A stretch of 49,087 nt of DNA from an uncultured Rhodospirillales bacterium (GCA_903860935.1 CAIOSQ010000274.1:1-49087), one strand, 5' to 3'. Shown: positions 34,684 through 45,747, counted from the stretch's first letter. Translations and numbers: made by a program. Notes: generated from the letters alone by a model not told the origin.

Positions 34684-35754
34684 TCAGCCGCATTGCGCGC
34701 GATGGCGCAGCAGATGGTCCGCGAGCACGCAGGCCATCATCGCTTCGCCCACGGGTACCGCGCGGATGCCGACGCAGGGGTCATGACGGCCGATCGTGCG
34801 GATGTCGGTGTCGGAACCGTCGAGGTCGATCGTCCGCCGCGGCGACAGGATCGACGAGGTCGGCTTGACGGCGAAGCGCAGCACGATGTCCTGCCCGGTC
34901 GAGATGCCGCCCAGCAGGCCACCCGCGTTGTTCGCGAGGAATTCCGGGCCGTCGGGACCGGCGCGCATTTCGTCGGCATTCTCCTCGCCGGACAACTCCG
35001 CGGCACCGAAGCCGGCGCCGATTTCCACGCCCTTGACCGCGTTGATGCCCATCATCGCAGCCGCGAGATCGGCGTCGAGCTTGCCGTAGATCGGGGCGCC
35101 GAGGCCCGCGGGCACGCCGCTGGCGACGACCTCGATCACCGCGCCGACGGAAGATCCTGCCTTGCGCACCGCGTCGAGTTGGCCTTCCCAGGCTTGCGCC
35201 GCCTGGCGGTCGGGGCAGAAGAACGGGTTCTCGGCGACGGCCGACCAGTCCCAGCGGGCGCGGTCGATGCGGTGGCGGCCAAGCTGGATGAGCGCGCCGC
35301 GGATCTCGACCTGCGCCCCCAGCACGACGCGCGCCACCGCGCCGGCGGCGACGCGCATGGCGGTCTCGCGCGCCGAGGAGCGCCCACCGCCGCGATGATC
35401 GCGGATCCCGTATTTGCGCCAATAGGCATAGTCGGCATGGCCGGGTCGGAATTTCGCGGCGATCTCGCCGTAATCCTTGGACCGCGCGTCCTCGTTCTCG
35501 ATCTGCAGCGCGATCGGCGTGCCCGTGGTCAGGCCGTCGAGCACGCCCGACAGGATGCGGACCCGGTCGGGTTCGCGGCGCTGGGTCGTGAATCGCGACT
35601 GGCCGGGGCGGCGGCGGTCGAGGTCGCGCTGGATGTCGGCCTCGGTCAGGGCGAGGCGCGGCGGCGTGCCGTCCACGACGCAACCGATTGCAGGCCCATG
35701 GCTCTCGCCCCAGGTGGTGACGCGGAACAGGTGTCCGAAGCTGTTATGCGACAT
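34684..35754 (-). CDS. aroC: Chorismate synthase
   Basis: [69 protein letters not shown] signatures. Confidence 0.98.
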   Translation of the reverse strand: MSHNSFGHLFRVTTWGESHGPAIGCVVDGTPPRLALTEADIQRDLDRRRPGQSRFTTQRREPDRVRILSGVLDGLTTGTPIALQIENEDARSKDYGEIAAKFRPGHADYAYWRKYGIRDHRGGGRSSARETAMRVAAGAVARVVLGAQVEIRGALIQLGRHRIDRARWDWSAVAENPFFCPDRQAAQAWEGQLDAVRKAGSSVGAVIEVVASGVPAGLGAPIYGKLDADLAAAMMGINAVKGVEIGAGFGAAELSGEENADEMRAGPDGPEFLANNAGGLLGGISTGQDIVLRFAVKPTSSILSPRRTIDLDGSDTDIRTIGRHDPCVGIRAVPVGEAMMACVLADHLLRHRAQCG

Positions 35755-35775
35755 CGTGCGGGCCCGGGACCGGCG

Positions 35776-36615
35776 TCATTTCTGCGGCTTGAAGCCCGCC
35801 AGCATCTCGGCCACCTCGGGCGCGGCGTCGACGGCCATCATGCCGACGACGTGGTAGCCGCAATCGACATGATGGGTTTCGCCGGTCACGCCGCGGCCGA
35901 GGTCGGACAACAGGTAGAGCCCGGCATTGCCGACTTCCTCCGTCGTCACGTTGCGGCGCAGCGGCGCGTTGAGCTCGTTCCATTTGAGGATATAGCGGAA
36001 ATCGCCGATGCCGGAGGCGGCGAGGGTCTTGATCGGTCCGGCCGAGATCGCGTTCACCCGGATTCCGCGGGGGCCAAGATCGGCGGCGAGATAGCGGACC
36101 GAGGCCTCGAGCGCCGCCTTGGCCACGCCCATCACGTTGTAATGCGGCATCACGCGCTCGGCCCCGTAGTAGCTGAGCGTCAGCAGGCTTCCGCCGGCGT
36201 TCATCAGCGGCGCGGCGCGGCGGCAGAGATCGGTGAAGGAGAAGCAGGAGATGTCGAGCGTGCGCAGGAAATTGGCGCGCGTCGTGTCGACATAGAGGCC
36301 CTTGAGTTCCTCCTTGTCGGAATAGGCGATGGCATGGACGACGAAATCCAGCCCGCCCCAATCCTGCTGCAGCGTCGCGAAGACGGCGTCGAGCGAGGCG
36401 GGATCGGTGACATCGGCGGCCAGGACATGCTTCACGCCCAACTCGGCGGCCAGCGGGCGCACGCGCTTTTCCAGCGCCTCGCCCTGGAAGGTGAAGGCCA
36501 GTTCGGCGCCCTGCGCGGCGCAGGCCTTGGCGATTCCCCAGGCGATGGAGCGGTCGTTCGCCACGCCCATGACAAGCCCGCGCTTGCCCGCCATCAGGGT
36601 TCCGGTGCTGGTCAT
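35776..36615 (-). CDS. fabI: Enoyl-ACP reductase (NADH)
   Basis: GKRGLVMGVANDRSIAWGIAKACAAQGAELAFTFQGE, YYGAERVMPHYNVMGVAKAALE, SAGPIKTLAASGI. Confidence 0.97.
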   Translation of the reverse strand: MTSTGTLMAGKRGLVMGVANDRSIAWGIAKACAAQGAELAFTFQGEALEKRVRPLAAELGVKHVLAADVTDPASLDAVFATLQQDWGGLDFVVHAIAYSDKEELKGLYVDTTRANFLRTLDISCFSFTDLCRRAAPLMNAGGSLLTLSYYGAERVMPHYNVMGVAKAALEASVRYLAADLGPRGIRVNAISAGPIKTLAASGIGDFRYILKWNELNAPLRRNVTTEEVGNAGLYLLSDLGRGVTGETHHVDCGYHVVGMMAVDAAPEVAEMLAGFKPQK

Positions 36616-36790
36616 AAGTCCATGCTCCCGTTGATAAATCCGAATTTTCGAAGGGATTCGTCGGGCATCCTACACGCAAACGCCGGACCGTCAACAACCA
36701 GCCGCCCCGCGCGGCGGCGGATTGCCGCAGGCCGGGATGACCTATCTTTGCTGGAGCAAGACCCGTCCATCCTCCAGGATCCGCTCCGCC

Positions 36791-37411
36791 ATGACCGATT
36801 CCGCGCCCCCCGTTCAGCCGCCGCTGATCGATCCCGCCCATGACCCGTTCCAGCGTTTCGAGGCCTGGATGGCCGAGGCCGCGGCGCGCGAACCGAACGA
36901 CCCCAACGCGATGGCGCTGGCCACTGCCGACGCGCAGGGCCGGCCCAGCGTGCGGATGGTGCTGCTCAAGGGCGTCGATCACGGGGGTTTCGTCTTCTAC
37001 ACCAATCTCGAGAGCCGCAAGGGTGGGGAACTCGCCGCGAACCCGCACGCGGCGCTTCTGTTCCATTGGAAGTCGCTGCAGCGTCAGGTGCGCGTGGAAG
37101 GTCCGGTCACGCCGGTGACCGACGCCGAGGCGGATGCGTATTTCGCGTCGCGCGCCCGCACGAGCCGCATCGGCGCCTGGGCATCGCGCCAATCCCGGCC
37201 GATGGAGGGGCGGTTCGAACTGGAGCGCCGCGTCGCCGAGTACGGCGCGCGCTATGCGATCGGCGAGGTGCCGCGCCCGCCCCATTGGTCGGGCTTCCGC
37301 CTCGTCCCCGCACGGATCGAGTTCTGGCAGGATCGCGCGTTCCGGCTCCATGACCGCGTCGTTCATGTCCGCGACGGCGCCGGCTGGCGCACCGAGCGCC
37401 TGTTTCCGTGA
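36791..37411 (+). CDS. pdxH: Pyridoxamine 5'-phosphate oxidase
   Basis: [68 protein letters not shown]. Confidence 0.97.
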   Translation: MTDSAPPVQPPLIDPAHDPFQRFEAWMAEAAAREPNDPNAMALATADAQGRPSVRMVLLKGVDHGGFVFYTNLESRKGGELAANPHAALLFHWKSLQRQVRVEGPVTPVTDAEADAYFASRARTSRIGAWASRQSRPMEGRFELERRVAEYGARYAIGEVPRPPHWSGFRLVPARIEFWQDRAFRLHDRVVHVRDGAGWRTERLFP

Positions 37412-38325
37412 CCGCCCGTGCCGATCGCCACGAAGCCGGCGCGCTGATGCGGCGCGCCGCGATGGCCTCCGTGGTCGTCGCGGCGACGCTGATCCTGGCC
37501 AAGGTCGGGGCTTGGCTGATGACCGACTCCGTGGCGGTACTGTCGAGCCTGCTGGACTCCCTGCTCGACGCCGCAGCCTCGGTGATCAACCTTGTCGCCG
37601 TCCGCCATGCCCTGACCCCGGCGGATGACGATCACCGGTTCGGCCACGGCAAGGCCGAGCCGCTGGCCGGGCTCGCGCAATCCGCGTTCATCTGCGGGTC
37701 GTCGCTGATCCTGCTCATGGAGGCGATCCACAGGTTCGGCGCGCCGCAGCCGGTGCAGCGGCCGGAAATCGGGATCGCGGTCGCGCTGCTGTCGATCCTG
37801 CTCTCCGCGGCCCTGGTCGTCTACCAGCGCCGGGTCGTCGCCCGGACCGGCTCGGTCGCGATCGCCGCGGACTCGCTGCACTACGGAAGCGACGCCCTGC
37901 TCAACGGCGCCGTCATCGCCGCCATCGTGATCGGTCGGTTCTTCGACCTGCCGTTGGCCGATCCGGTCTTCGGTGCCCTGATCGCGCTGTGGATCCTCTA
38001 CGGGGCGATCCGGATCGCGCGCCAGTCCTTCGACCTGCTCATGGATCGCGAATTGCCGGCCGACGACCGCGCCCGGATCCTGACGATCGCGCGTGCGCGG
38101 CCCGAAGTGCGCGACGTGCATGATCTGCGGACCCGCTCCGCAGGCACGCATATTTTCGTGCAGATGCATATCGAACTCGATCCCGACATGCGTCTGGCGC
38201 GCGCCCATGCGATCGCCGACGGCGTCGAGCACGACATCCGCGCCGCCTACCCGCATGCGGAGATCATCATCCACCAGGATCCGGCCGGCGAGATGGAGGC
38301 GCATCGCGCGCAGGCCGCGCCATGA
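37408..38325 (+). CDS. Cation diffusion facilitator (FieF-like) transporter
   Basis: [62 protein letters not shown] motifs. Confidence 0.95.
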   Translation: MTARADRHEAGALMRRAAMASVVVAATLILAKVGAWLMTDSVAVLSSLLDSLLDAAASVINLVAVRHALTPADDDHRFGHGKAEPLAGLAQSAFICGSSLILLMEAIHRFGAPQPVQRPEIGIAVALLSILLSAALVVYQRRVVARTGSVAIAADSLHYGSDALLNGAVIAAIVIGRFFDLPLADPVFGALIALWILYGAIRIARQSFDLLMDRELPADDRARILTIARARPEVRDVHDLRTRSAGTHIFVQMHIELDPDMRLARAHAIADGVEHDIRAAYPHAEIIIHQDPAGEMEAHRAQAAP

Positions 38326-39869
38326 CGGGCGGCGCGCAGGACGAGGTCCTCGCGTTCCTGTCCGACCCTGCCCTGCATGGCGGGACCGTGCCGCGCCGCA
38401 TCGACACCCACGGCTCGGTGGTCTTCCTCGCCGGCGAGCGCGCCTACAAGCTCAAGCGCGCCGTCGCTTTTTCCTACATGGATTTCTCGACCGTCGGGCG
38501 CCGACGGGAGATGTGCCGCGCCGAACTCGCGGTCAATCGCCGGACCGCGGCCGCGCTTTATCTCGGCGTGGCCGCGATCGTGCGGCGCGGCGGCGCGCTC
38601 GCCCTGGTCCCCGAGGCCGCGGTCGGCGCGGACGAGGCCCTCGACTGGGTCGTCGAGATGCGCCGCTTTCCGGCGGGGGCGGAGTTCGACGCGCTGGCGG
38701 CGCGGGGAGCCCTCGACCTGCCGCTGGTGCGCCGTCTGGCCGGGGTCGTGGCGCGTTTTCACGGCGCGCAGGCGCCGGAGCCGGGATGGGGCGGGGCTGC
38801 GGGCCTCGCCGCCGTCGTCGCCGAGAACCGGCGCGAATGCGCGGCCATGCCCGATCTCCTCGATCCGCGCATGGCCGCCGTCGCGGATCAGGCCTGTGCC
38901 GCGGCGCTGGAGCGCGTCGCCGCGCTGCTCGACCGCCGCGCGCGCGACGGCGCGGTGCGGCACTGCCATGGCGATCTCCATCTCGGCAATGTCTGCCTGT
39001 TCGAGGGCGAACCGGTGCCCTTCGACGCCATCGAGTTCAATCCGGCGATCGCATGCGTCGACACCCTTTTCGACCTCGCCTTCCTGCTCATGGACCTCGA
39101 ACTGCGCGCCTCGCGCGGACACGCGAACGCGGCGCTCAACGCCTATCTGGAGATCCATCCCGAGGACGCAGGCCTCGCGGCGCTGCCGCTGATGCTCGCC
39201 TTGCGCGCGGGGATCCGCGCCCATACCCGCGCGGTGGCGTCGCGTGCGCAGACCGATGCGGCGCGCCGTGGCGCCATGGAGGCCGATGCGCGGCGTCACC
39301 TGGTCGCCATAACCGCATTCCTCGCGCCGCCGACGCCGCGCCTGATCGCCGTCGGCGGCGTCTCGGGCACCGGCAAGTCGACGCTGGCGCGCGGCCTTGC
39401 CCCTGGCTTGGGCGCGGTGGCGCCAGGGGCCGTGATCTTGCGCAGCGACGCGATACGCAAGGAATTCGCCGGCGTCGATCCTTCGACGCCGCTGAGCCCG
39501 GATCAGTACGGCGTCGCGGCGACGGCCCGCGTCTATGCGGCGCTGATGGCGCGGGCCGCGGCGATCCTCCACGCAGGCTACCCGGTCGTGCTCGACGCCG
39601 TGTTCGGTCGCCCGGAGGAGCGCGCGGCCGCGGCGGCCGTGGCGGCTGCGGCCGGGTGCCGCTTCGATGGGATGTGGCTCGAGGCCGGGCGCGATGTCGC
39701 CGCGACGCGCATCGCCGGGCGCCGGGGCGACGCCTCGGACGCCACCGTCGCCGTGCTCGACATCCAGCTGGCCAGGGACCCCGGCGCCCTCGGCGACTGG
39801 CACCGGATCGATGCCCGCGGCGAGCCGTCGCAGGTGCTGGCGCGGGCGCGGATCGCCATGTCACGATAG
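38322..39869 (+). CDS. Two-domain protein: aminoglycoside-phosphotransferase-like kinase plus C-terminal AAA_33 P-loop kinase
   Basis: HCHGDLHLGNVCLFEGEPVPFDAIEFNP (APH-like catalytic loop) and GGVSGTGKSTLARGLAPGLG (P-loop). Confidence 0.88.
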   Translation: MTGGAQDEVLAFLSDPALHGGTVPRRIDTHGSVVFLAGERAYKLKRAVAFSYMDFSTVGRRREMCRAELAVNRRTAAALYLGVAAIVRRGGALALVPEAAVGADEALDWVVEMRRFPAGAEFDALAARGALDLPLVRRLAGVVARFHGAQAPEPGWGGAAGLAAVVAENRRECAAMPDLLDPRMAAVADQACAAALERVAALLDRRARDGAVRHCHGDLHLGNVCLFEGEPVPFDAIEFNPAIACVDTLFDLAFLLMDLELRASRGHANAALNAYLEIHPEDAGLAALPLMLALRAGIRAHTRAVASRAQTDAARRGAMEADARRHLVAITAFLAPPTPRLIAVGGVSGTGKSTLARGLAPGLGAVAPGAVILRSDAIRKEFAGVDPSTPLSPDQYGVAATARVYAALMARAAAILHAGYPVVLDAVFGRPEERAAAAAVAAAAGCRFDGMWLEAGRDVAATRIAGRRGDASDATVAVLDIQLARDPGALGDWHRIDARGEPSQVLARARIAMSR

Positions 39870-39937
39870 AAGACTGTGATGGGCGGATGGATCGGCACGA
39901 GCGACCCGCGGTGCCGCGCCCATCGGGGGAGAGGCCG

Positions 39938-40801
39938 ATGCAGTTCAAGTCTATCCTGGCGCCGATCGGCGGCACCGACAGCGACGCCGCCAGCCTGACG
40001 CTGGCCGCGCGGATCGCCCATCGTTTCGCGGCGCATGTCGACGTGTTCCATGCCAAGGCCGACCCGCGCGAGAGCATGCCCTATCTCGGCGAGGGCGCAT
40101 CCCCGGCCCTGATCGATCAGGTCATGGTGAGCGCGGAGCGTGACTCCGACACCCGCGCCGCCCGCGCGCGCGCGAATTTCGAGGCCTGGCAGGCGCAATC
40201 CGGCCTGTCGCTGGCGCCGTCCCCTGGCGTGGTCGAGCAGCCGTCCTGTGCGCTGCGCCTGGAGGCCGGCGCCGAGGACAAATGGATCGCGCGGCTCGGC
40301 CGTCTGTCCGACATGACTATCGTCGCGGAACCCGGCGAGGGCGGCAGCGTCGCGGCCATGCTCGCCTTCGAGGCCGCGCTGCTCGACACCGGCCGGCCGG
40401 TCATGATGGCGCCGATCGGCTACAAGACGAATGACAGCGGCTCTGTCGTCGTCGCCTGGAATGGCAGCGCCGAATCCTCGCGGGCGATCCAGGCCGGGCT
40501 GCCCTTCCTGCAGCAGGCGAAGAGCGTCCACGTCGTCGCGGTCGAGGAATCGGCCAACACGCCCGACGCCGACGCGGTCGTCCGCTATCTCGCCTGGCAC
40601 CGGATCGGCGCCAATGTCCGTCTTGCGTCGGGCAAGGGACGCCCGGCCGCGCAGGCGATCGTGGCCGAGTGCGAGGCCGTCAACGCGGCGCTGCTGGTGA
40701 TGGGCGGGTACACCCATAACCGCCTGCGCCAGATGATTTTCGGTGGGGTGACCGCCCATGTCATCCGCCACGCCACCATCCCCGTCCTGATGGCGCATTG
40801 A
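39938..40801 (+). CDS. Universal stress protein (UspA-like, two domains)
   Basis: MQFKSILAPIGGTDSDAASLTLAARIA...; C-terminal LLVMGGYTHNRLRQMIFGGVTAHVIRHATIPVLMAH. Confidence 0.9.
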   Translation: MQFKSILAPIGGTDSDAASLTLAARIAHRFAAHVDVFHAKADPRESMPYLGEGASPALIDQVMVSAERDSDTRAARARANFEAWQAQSGLSLAPSPGVVEQPSCALRLEAGAEDKWIARLGRLSDMTIVAEPGEGGSVAAMLAFEAALLDTGRPVMMAPIGYKTNDSGSVVVAWNGSAESSRAIQAGLPFLQQAKSVHVVAVEESANTPDADAVVRYLAWHRIGANVRLASGKGRPAAQAIVAECEAVNAALLVMGGYTHNRLRQMIFGGVTAHVIRHATIPVLMAH

Positions 40802-40809
40802 GGCCGGTC

Positions 40810-41175
40810 ATGTCGCGTTTGCAGAACATCCGCCTCGAGCTGGCGCGCACGCCGCAGGCTCCGGACGGTGATCCGGAGTGCGGCTACGAGTTCATCGCGC
40901 CGCTGGACGGGCAGGGGCGTCTCGACGCCGCCGCGTGGCGCGCAAGCCGGGCCCGCTGCACGGTGCGCCGCTTCTGGCGCGACGCGGCGGAGGAGAACGG
41001 CGAACTGCTCCACACGCGTGGCGGCAGATGGGTGTTCTCCTACGCCCCGGGGACCGAGGACGACGAGCCGATCTTCAAGTTCGATCGCCACAGTTTCCTG
41101 CTCGGAGAGTACGTGTCGATCACCGAGCATGACGGGGTGACGCGGCCCTTCCGCGTCGTTTCCGTGACTGGCTGA
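40810..41175 (+). CDS. Conserved-looking hypothetical protein
   Basis: ORF MSRLQNIRLELARTPQAPDGDPECGYEFIAPLDGQG..., tightly packed between usp and SDR genes; no recognised domain. Confidence 0.7.
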   Translation: MSRLQNIRLELARTPQAPDGDPECGYEFIAPLDGQGRLDAAAWRASRARCTVRRFWRDAAEENGELLHTRGGRWVFSYAPGTEDDEPIFKFDRHSFLLGEYVSITEHDGVTRPFRVVSVTG

Positions 41176-41179
41176 GGCG

Positions 41180-41938
41180 GTGTCGGCCTCAGGCGCGGAT
41201 GGGCGGTCCGCGCGGCGGCTAGTCCTCACCGGTGCGTCGCGCGGCATCGGCCATGCCACCGTCAAGCGCTTCATGCGCGAAGGCTGGGAGGTGGTCACGG
41301 TCAGCCGCGAGGCGCCGCCGCCCGAATGCGGCCGCGATCCGCGCTGGAGCCTGCACGTCACCGCCGACCTGTCGGTTCCGGCGGATCGCGACCGGCTGGT
41401 GGCGGAGATCGACGCCCGGTTCGGTGATGCCCCGCTCCACGCGCTGGTCAACAACGCCGGCGTGAGCCCGAAGACCGGCTACAAGGAACGGCTTGGCGTG
41501 CTGCACGGGCCGCTCGAGGACTGGCGCAGCGTCTTCGAACTCAATTTCTATGCGCCGATCGCACTTGCCCGCGGCTTTGCTGCCGCGCTGGCCAAGGGCA
41601 AGGGGGCGATCGTCAACGTGACCTCGATCGCCGGTCACGCCATCCACCCCTTCGCCGGGTCGGCCTATTCGACGTCGAAGGCCGCGCTTTCGGCCCTGAC
41701 GCGCGAGATGGCCGGCGAACTCGCGCCGCTCGGCATCCGCGTCAACGCCGTCGCGCCGGGCGAGATCGAGACCGAGATGATCTCGGCCGATTACGAGCCG
41801 TTGATCGCACGCATCCCGATGCATCGCATGGGCACGACCGACGAGGTCGCCGGGGTGATCTACCGGCTTTGCGATGCTGATTTCGGCTATGTGACGGGCA
41901 GCGAGATTTTCGTCACCGGCGGCCAGCACCTCTACTGA
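41180..41938 (+). CDS. SDR-family oxidoreductase
   Basis: LTGASRGIGHATV Rossmann motif, NNAGVSP, AYSTSKAALSALTREMAGELAPLGIRVNAVAPGEIETEM; GTG start. Confidence 0.93.
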   Translation: MSASGADGRSARRLVLTGASRGIGHATVKRFMREGWEVVTVSREAPPPECGRDPRWSLHVTADLSVPADRDRLVAEIDARFGDAPLHALVNNAGVSPKTGYKERLGVLHGPLEDWRSVFELNFYAPIALARGFAAALAKGKGAIVNVTSIAGHAIHPFAGSAYSTSKAALSALTREMAGELAPLGIRVNAVAPGEIETEMISADYEPLIARIPMHRMGTTDEVAGVIYRLCDADFGYVTGSEIFVTGGQHLY

Positions 41939-41968
41939 CGGCCGGGTCCGACCGGACTGGTCGAGGCC

Positions 41969-42529
41969 TCAGGCTAGGTCGATCCGCGCCCGGTACCACG
42001 CGATGCGCCGCTCGGTCTGGGCGATGTCCTGGGCGAGCCAGTCGCCCAGAAGATCCTCCGCCGCGCCATGCTGGACCGCGAGATCGCGCAGCCGCGCAAG
42101 GTCCTGTTCGCTTGCGGACAGCAGCTGCTCGAGTTCGGCGCGGCGCTCGTCCGTCGCCAGGGCCGCGAGGAAGCGCAGCTTGAGGGCGACGACGAGCCGG
42201 GACAGATCCGTCATCTGGCCGCGCACCGGGCTGGTGATCAAGGTCCGGAACTCGTCCCGGCCCGCGCCGGTGATCCGCAGAAGCGTGTCGCCGGTGAGGC
42301 TCTGGCCGGGCGCTGCCCGCGCGCCGAGCGGCTCGACGAGCCCCTGATAGCGCAAGGCCTCGATCGACGTGCCCAGGATGTCGAGGCTGGGCCCGAGCAT
42401 GCGCGACACGAAGCGCCGAACCTCGACCGCGAGGTCGCCGAGGCTGCGGTCGCGTTCCGTCAGGAGGCCGAGGGCGCAGAGCCGCACGGCCTCCGGGGGG
42501 ATCAGCGACTGGTCCTTGAAATGCGGCAT
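41969..42529 (-). CDS. PadR-like winged-helix transcriptional regulator
   Basis: LCALGLLTERDRSLGDLAVEVRRFVSRMLGPSLDILGTSIEALRYQGLVEPLG followed by a helical C-terminus. Confidence 0.6.
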   Translation of the reverse strand: MPHFKDQSLIPPEAVRLCALGLLTERDRSLGDLAVEVRRFVSRMLGPSLDILGTSIEALRYQGLVEPLGARAAPGQSLTGDTLLRITGAGRDEFRTLITSPVRGQMTDLSRLVVALKLRFLAALATDERRAELEQLLSASEQDLARLRDLAVQHGAAEDLLGDWLAQDIAQTERRIAWYRARIDLA

Positions 42530-42552
42530 GGCCGCATCGCCGGCCGGGGCGC

Positions 42553-43947
42553 TCAGGCAGCCTTGAGCAGACCGCGGTCGCGGACCATCGCGTAGGTGTC
42601 GTCGAGCGCAGCCGTGAAGCGCCGCAGCATCTCGGCGGTCTGCGCCTCGGTGATGATCAGCGGCGGGCAAAGCGCGACGCGGTCGCCGAACAGGCCGCGG
42701 CAGATCAGGCCATGCGCCTCGGCACGCTTGGCGAAATAGGCCGACACGCCTTCCTTGGGCTCGAAATTGCCGCGCTGGGTCTTCGACGGCACAAGCTGCA
42801 TGCCGGCGATCAGTCCGGCGCCCTGGACCTCGCCCACCAGCGGATGGTCGACCAGCTTGCGCAGCTCGGCCTGCATGAAGGCGCCGACCTTGCGCGTATG
42901 CTCGACGATGTTGCGCTCCTCGTAGATCTTGAGCGTCTCCACGGCGACGGCGGCGCCGACGGGGTGGGCGGCGTAGGTATTGCCGTGCCCGAAGAGACCG
43001 ATCTTCTCCGACTGGCTGACCAGTCCGCGATAGATCTTCTCGTTGACCAGCAGCGCCGAGAGCGGGATGTAGCCAGAGGTCAGCGCCTTCGCCATCGACA
43101 TCATGTCGGGCTTGAGATCGAAGGTCTGGCTGCCCCACATGTTGCCGGTGCGCCCGAAACCGCAGATCACCTCGTCGGCGACGAAGAGCACGTCATGGCG
43201 GCGGAGCACCGCCTGGATCTTCTCGAAATAGGTCGGCGGCGGAACGATCACGCCGCCCGCGCCCATGATCGGCTCGGCGATGAAGGCGGCGACCGTCTCG
43301 GGATCCTCGCGCAGGATCAGCGCCTCGAGTTCGTCGGCGCAGCGCGTCGCGAACTCCTCCTCGCTCTCGCCGGGATGCGCGAAGTTGAAGTGGCTCGGGC
43401 AGGAGGTGTGCAGGACATTCGCGATCGGCAGGTCGAAATCGCGATGGTTCGCGGGCAGGCCGGTCAGGCTCGCCGTCGCGACGGTGACGCCGTGATAGCC
43501 GCGCAGCCGCGAGATGATCTTCTTCTTGCGCGGCTTGCCGATGGCGTTGTGGTAGTACCAGATGATCTTGACGGCGGTGTCGTTGGCCTCTGATCCGGAG
43601 CTGGCGAAAAACGCCTTGGACATCGGCACCGGGGCCGCCTTGACCAGGCGCTCGGCGAGTTCGATGCCCGGCTCGTGCGACTTGCTGGCGAAGACATGGT
43701 AGGTCGGCAACTCGCGCATCTGGCGTATCGCGGCCTCGATCAGACGCTCCTCGTCGAAGCCGAGCGACGCGTACCAGAGGCTCGCGAGACCCTCGATGTA
43801 TTCCTTTCCATCGTCGTCGTAGACATGAATGCCGCGGCCGCGCTTGATGACCATCGGTCCTCCCGTCTCGTGCGCCTTGAGATTGGTGTAGGGATGGATG
43901 AAGGCGGCCACGTCGCGGGCCTGGAGCGAATTCGGGCGCACGGTCAT
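42553..43947 (-). CDS. Class III (omega) aminotransferase, PLP-dependent
   Basis: HPYTNLKAHETGGPMVIKRGRGIHVYDDDGKEYIEGLASLW, SSGSEANDTAVK, ADEVICGFGRTG, MSMAKALTSGYIPLSA. Confidence 0.95.
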   Translation of the reverse strand: MTVRPNSLQARDVAAFIHPYTNLKAHETGGPMVIKRGRGIHVYDDDGKEYIEGLASLWYASLGFDEERLIEAAIRQMRELPTYHVFASKSHEPGIELAERLVKAAPVPMSKAFFASSGSEANDTAVKIIWYYHNAIGKPRKKKIISRLRGYHGVTVATASLTGLPANHRDFDLPIANVLHTSCPSHFNFAHPGESEEEFATRCADELEALILREDPETVAAFIAEPIMGAGGVIVPPPTYFEKIQAVLRRHDVLFVADEVICGFGRTGNMWGSQTFDLKPDMMSMAKALTSGYIPLSALLVNEKIYRGLVSQSEKIGLFGHGNTYAAHPVGAAVAVETLKIYEERNIVEHTRKVGAFMQAELRKLVDHPLVGEVQGAGLIAGMQLVPSKTQRGNFEPKEGVSAYFAKRAEAHGLICRGLFGDRVALCPPLIITEAQTAEMLRRFTAALDDTYAMVRDRGLLKAA

Positions 43948-44033
43948 GTCGTGTCTCCTGGTGACTGGTCGACGGATCATAGACAGCCGGCATGGGCGGG
44001 GCCAGAGCCGCGGGAAGATGCAACCGGGATCCG

Positions 44034-44062
44034 TTGACACCCGGGGGGCCTGCCGCTACGTC
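44034..44062 (+). promoter_or_regulatory. Candidate sigma70-type promoter for the ABC transporter operon
   Basis: TTGACA (44034-44039), 17-nt spacer, TACGTC (44057-44062) upstream of the substrate-binding protein gene; -10 match is weak. Confidence 0.4.
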
Positions 44063-44142
44063 ACAGGGCGATGCCCGGACCGTCGGATCCCCACCGGCGG
44101 CACCGCACCAAGCGGCCGGGCCGTTCAGATGGAGGCGTAACG

Positions 44143-45738
44143 ATGTCCCTGAAGCGTGCGTATCGCGCCGCCCTGCTTGCTGGCGCCATGGCGATCGGCC
44201 TGGTCGCGGCAGCCGAGGCGAAGCCGTTCCGGTTCTCGGTGTCCGGCGACGCGAACACCCTCGACCCGCATTCCCAGAACGCCGGACAGGTCACCCTGAT
44301 CCTGCGTCAGATCTACGAGCCGCTCATCCTGCGCGGCAAGAAGCTGGAGATGATCCCCGGCCTCGCCACGTCGTGGCAGTCGGTCGAGCCGAACCGCTGG
44401 CGTTTCCAGCTCCGCCGTGGCGTGAAGTTCCACGACGGGTCGGATTTCAACGCCGACGACGTCGTGTTCTCCATCAAGCGCGCGCTGCTGCCGACGTCGA
44501 ACTACAGCATCTACGTCGACACCGTCGCCGATGCCGTGCGCGTCGATGACCACACGGTCGACATCGTGACCCGCATCCCCGATCCGATCCTGCCCGACAA
44601 GCTCTCGTCGGTGTTCATGATGGACAAGGAGTGGTCCGAGAAGAACAACGCCCTCCGCCCGCAGAACACCCGCGAGCGCGAGGAAATGTTCACCGTCCGC
44701 AACACCAACGGCACCGGCCCGTATCGGCTGACGTCGCGTGAATCCGACGTGCGGACCGAACTCGCCCGCGTCGACAGCTGGTGGGGCTGGGAGAACAAGG
44801 GCCTCAACGACGGCAACGTCACGCAGATCACCTTCCGGCCGGTCGGGTCCGACGCCACGCGCGTCGCCGCTCTGCTCTCCGGCGAGGTCGATTTCGTCCT
44901 CGATCCGCCGCTGCAGGACGTCGCGCGCCTCAAGCAGTCGCTGCGCGTCCTCGAGGGGCCCGAGGTGCGGACCATCTTCTTCGCGATGGACATGCATCGC
45001 GACGAACTTCTGTACTCGGACGTCAAGGGCAAGAACCCCCTCAAGGACATCCGCGTCCGCAAGGCGCTCTATCACGCGATCGACAGCAACGCGATCCACA
45101 CCCGCGTGATGCGCGGCCAGTCGATCCCGACCGGCACGTTCTTCCCGCCGCAGGTCAACGGCTACATCAAGTCCGAGGACGTGCGACTGGCCTACGACGT
45201 CGAGCGGGCGAAGAAGCTCCTCGCCGAGGCGGGCTATCCCAACGGCTTCGAGATCACGCTCGACTGCCCGAACAACCGCTACATCAACGACGAGCAGATC
45301 TGCCAGGCGGTCGTGGCGATGTGGACGCGCATCGGCGTGCGCGCGAAGCTGAACGCGATGCCGCTGGCGACGTTCTTCCCGAAGATCCAGAAGGACGATT
45401 CGTCGCTCTACCTGCTCGGATGGGGCGTTCCCACCTATGACGCGCTCTATTCGTTCCAGAGCCTGCTCCAGAGCCGCGACGGCCAGCCCGGCAACGGCAT
45501 CTGGAACTACGGTCGCTACTCCTATGCGGAGATGGACCGCCTCATCAACATCATGAAGACCGAGCTCGACTCCGCCAAGCGCACGGCGGCGATCAACGCG
45601 GCGCTCAAGATCTACCGCGAGGACGTTCCGCATATTCCGCTGCATCACCAGATGATCCCCTGGGCCATGCGGCAGACCGTGAATACCGTGCACATGGCGA
45701 ACAACCAGCTCGAAGTGAAGTGGGTCAAGGTCGACTGA
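44143..45738 (+). CDS. ABC transporter substrate-binding protein, family 5 (peptide/dipeptide type)
   Basis: Signal peptide; FRFSVSGDANTLDPHSQNAGQ, WRFQLRRGVKFHDGSDFNADDVVFSIKRAL. Confidence 0.95.
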   Translation: MSLKRAYRAALLAGAMAIGLVAAAEAKPFRFSVSGDANTLDPHSQNAGQVTLILRQIYEPLILRGKKLEMIPGLATSWQSVEPNRWRFQLRRGVKFHDGSDFNADDVVFSIKRALLPTSNYSIYVDTVADAVRVDDHTVDIVTRIPDPILPDKLSSVFMMDKEWSEKNNALRPQNTREREEMFTVRNTNGTGPYRLTSRESDVRTELARVDSWWGWENKGLNDGNVTQITFRPVGSDATRVAALLSGEVDFVLDPPLQDVARLKQSLRVLEGPEVRTIFFAMDMHRDELLYSDVKGKNPLKDIRVRKALYHAIDSNAIHTRVMRGQSIPTGTFFPPQVNGYIKSEDVRLAYDVERAKKLLAEAGYPNGFEITLDCPNNRYINDEQICQAVVAMWTRIGVRAKLNAMPLATFFPKIQKDDSSLYLLGWGVPTYDALYSFQSLLQSRDGQPGNGIWNYGRYSYAEMDRLINIMKTELDSAKRTAAINAALKIYREDVPHIPLHHQMIPWAMRQTVNTVHMANNQLEVKWVKVD

Positions 45739-45747
45739 CGGCCCTTC

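Noticed and set aside
38322-39869. Acquired aminoglycoside-resistance gene
   Set aside because: The APH-like domain is fused to an AAA_33 kinase and the gene is co-transcribed with a CDF transporter. This is a widespread chromosomal architecture, with no mobile-element context.
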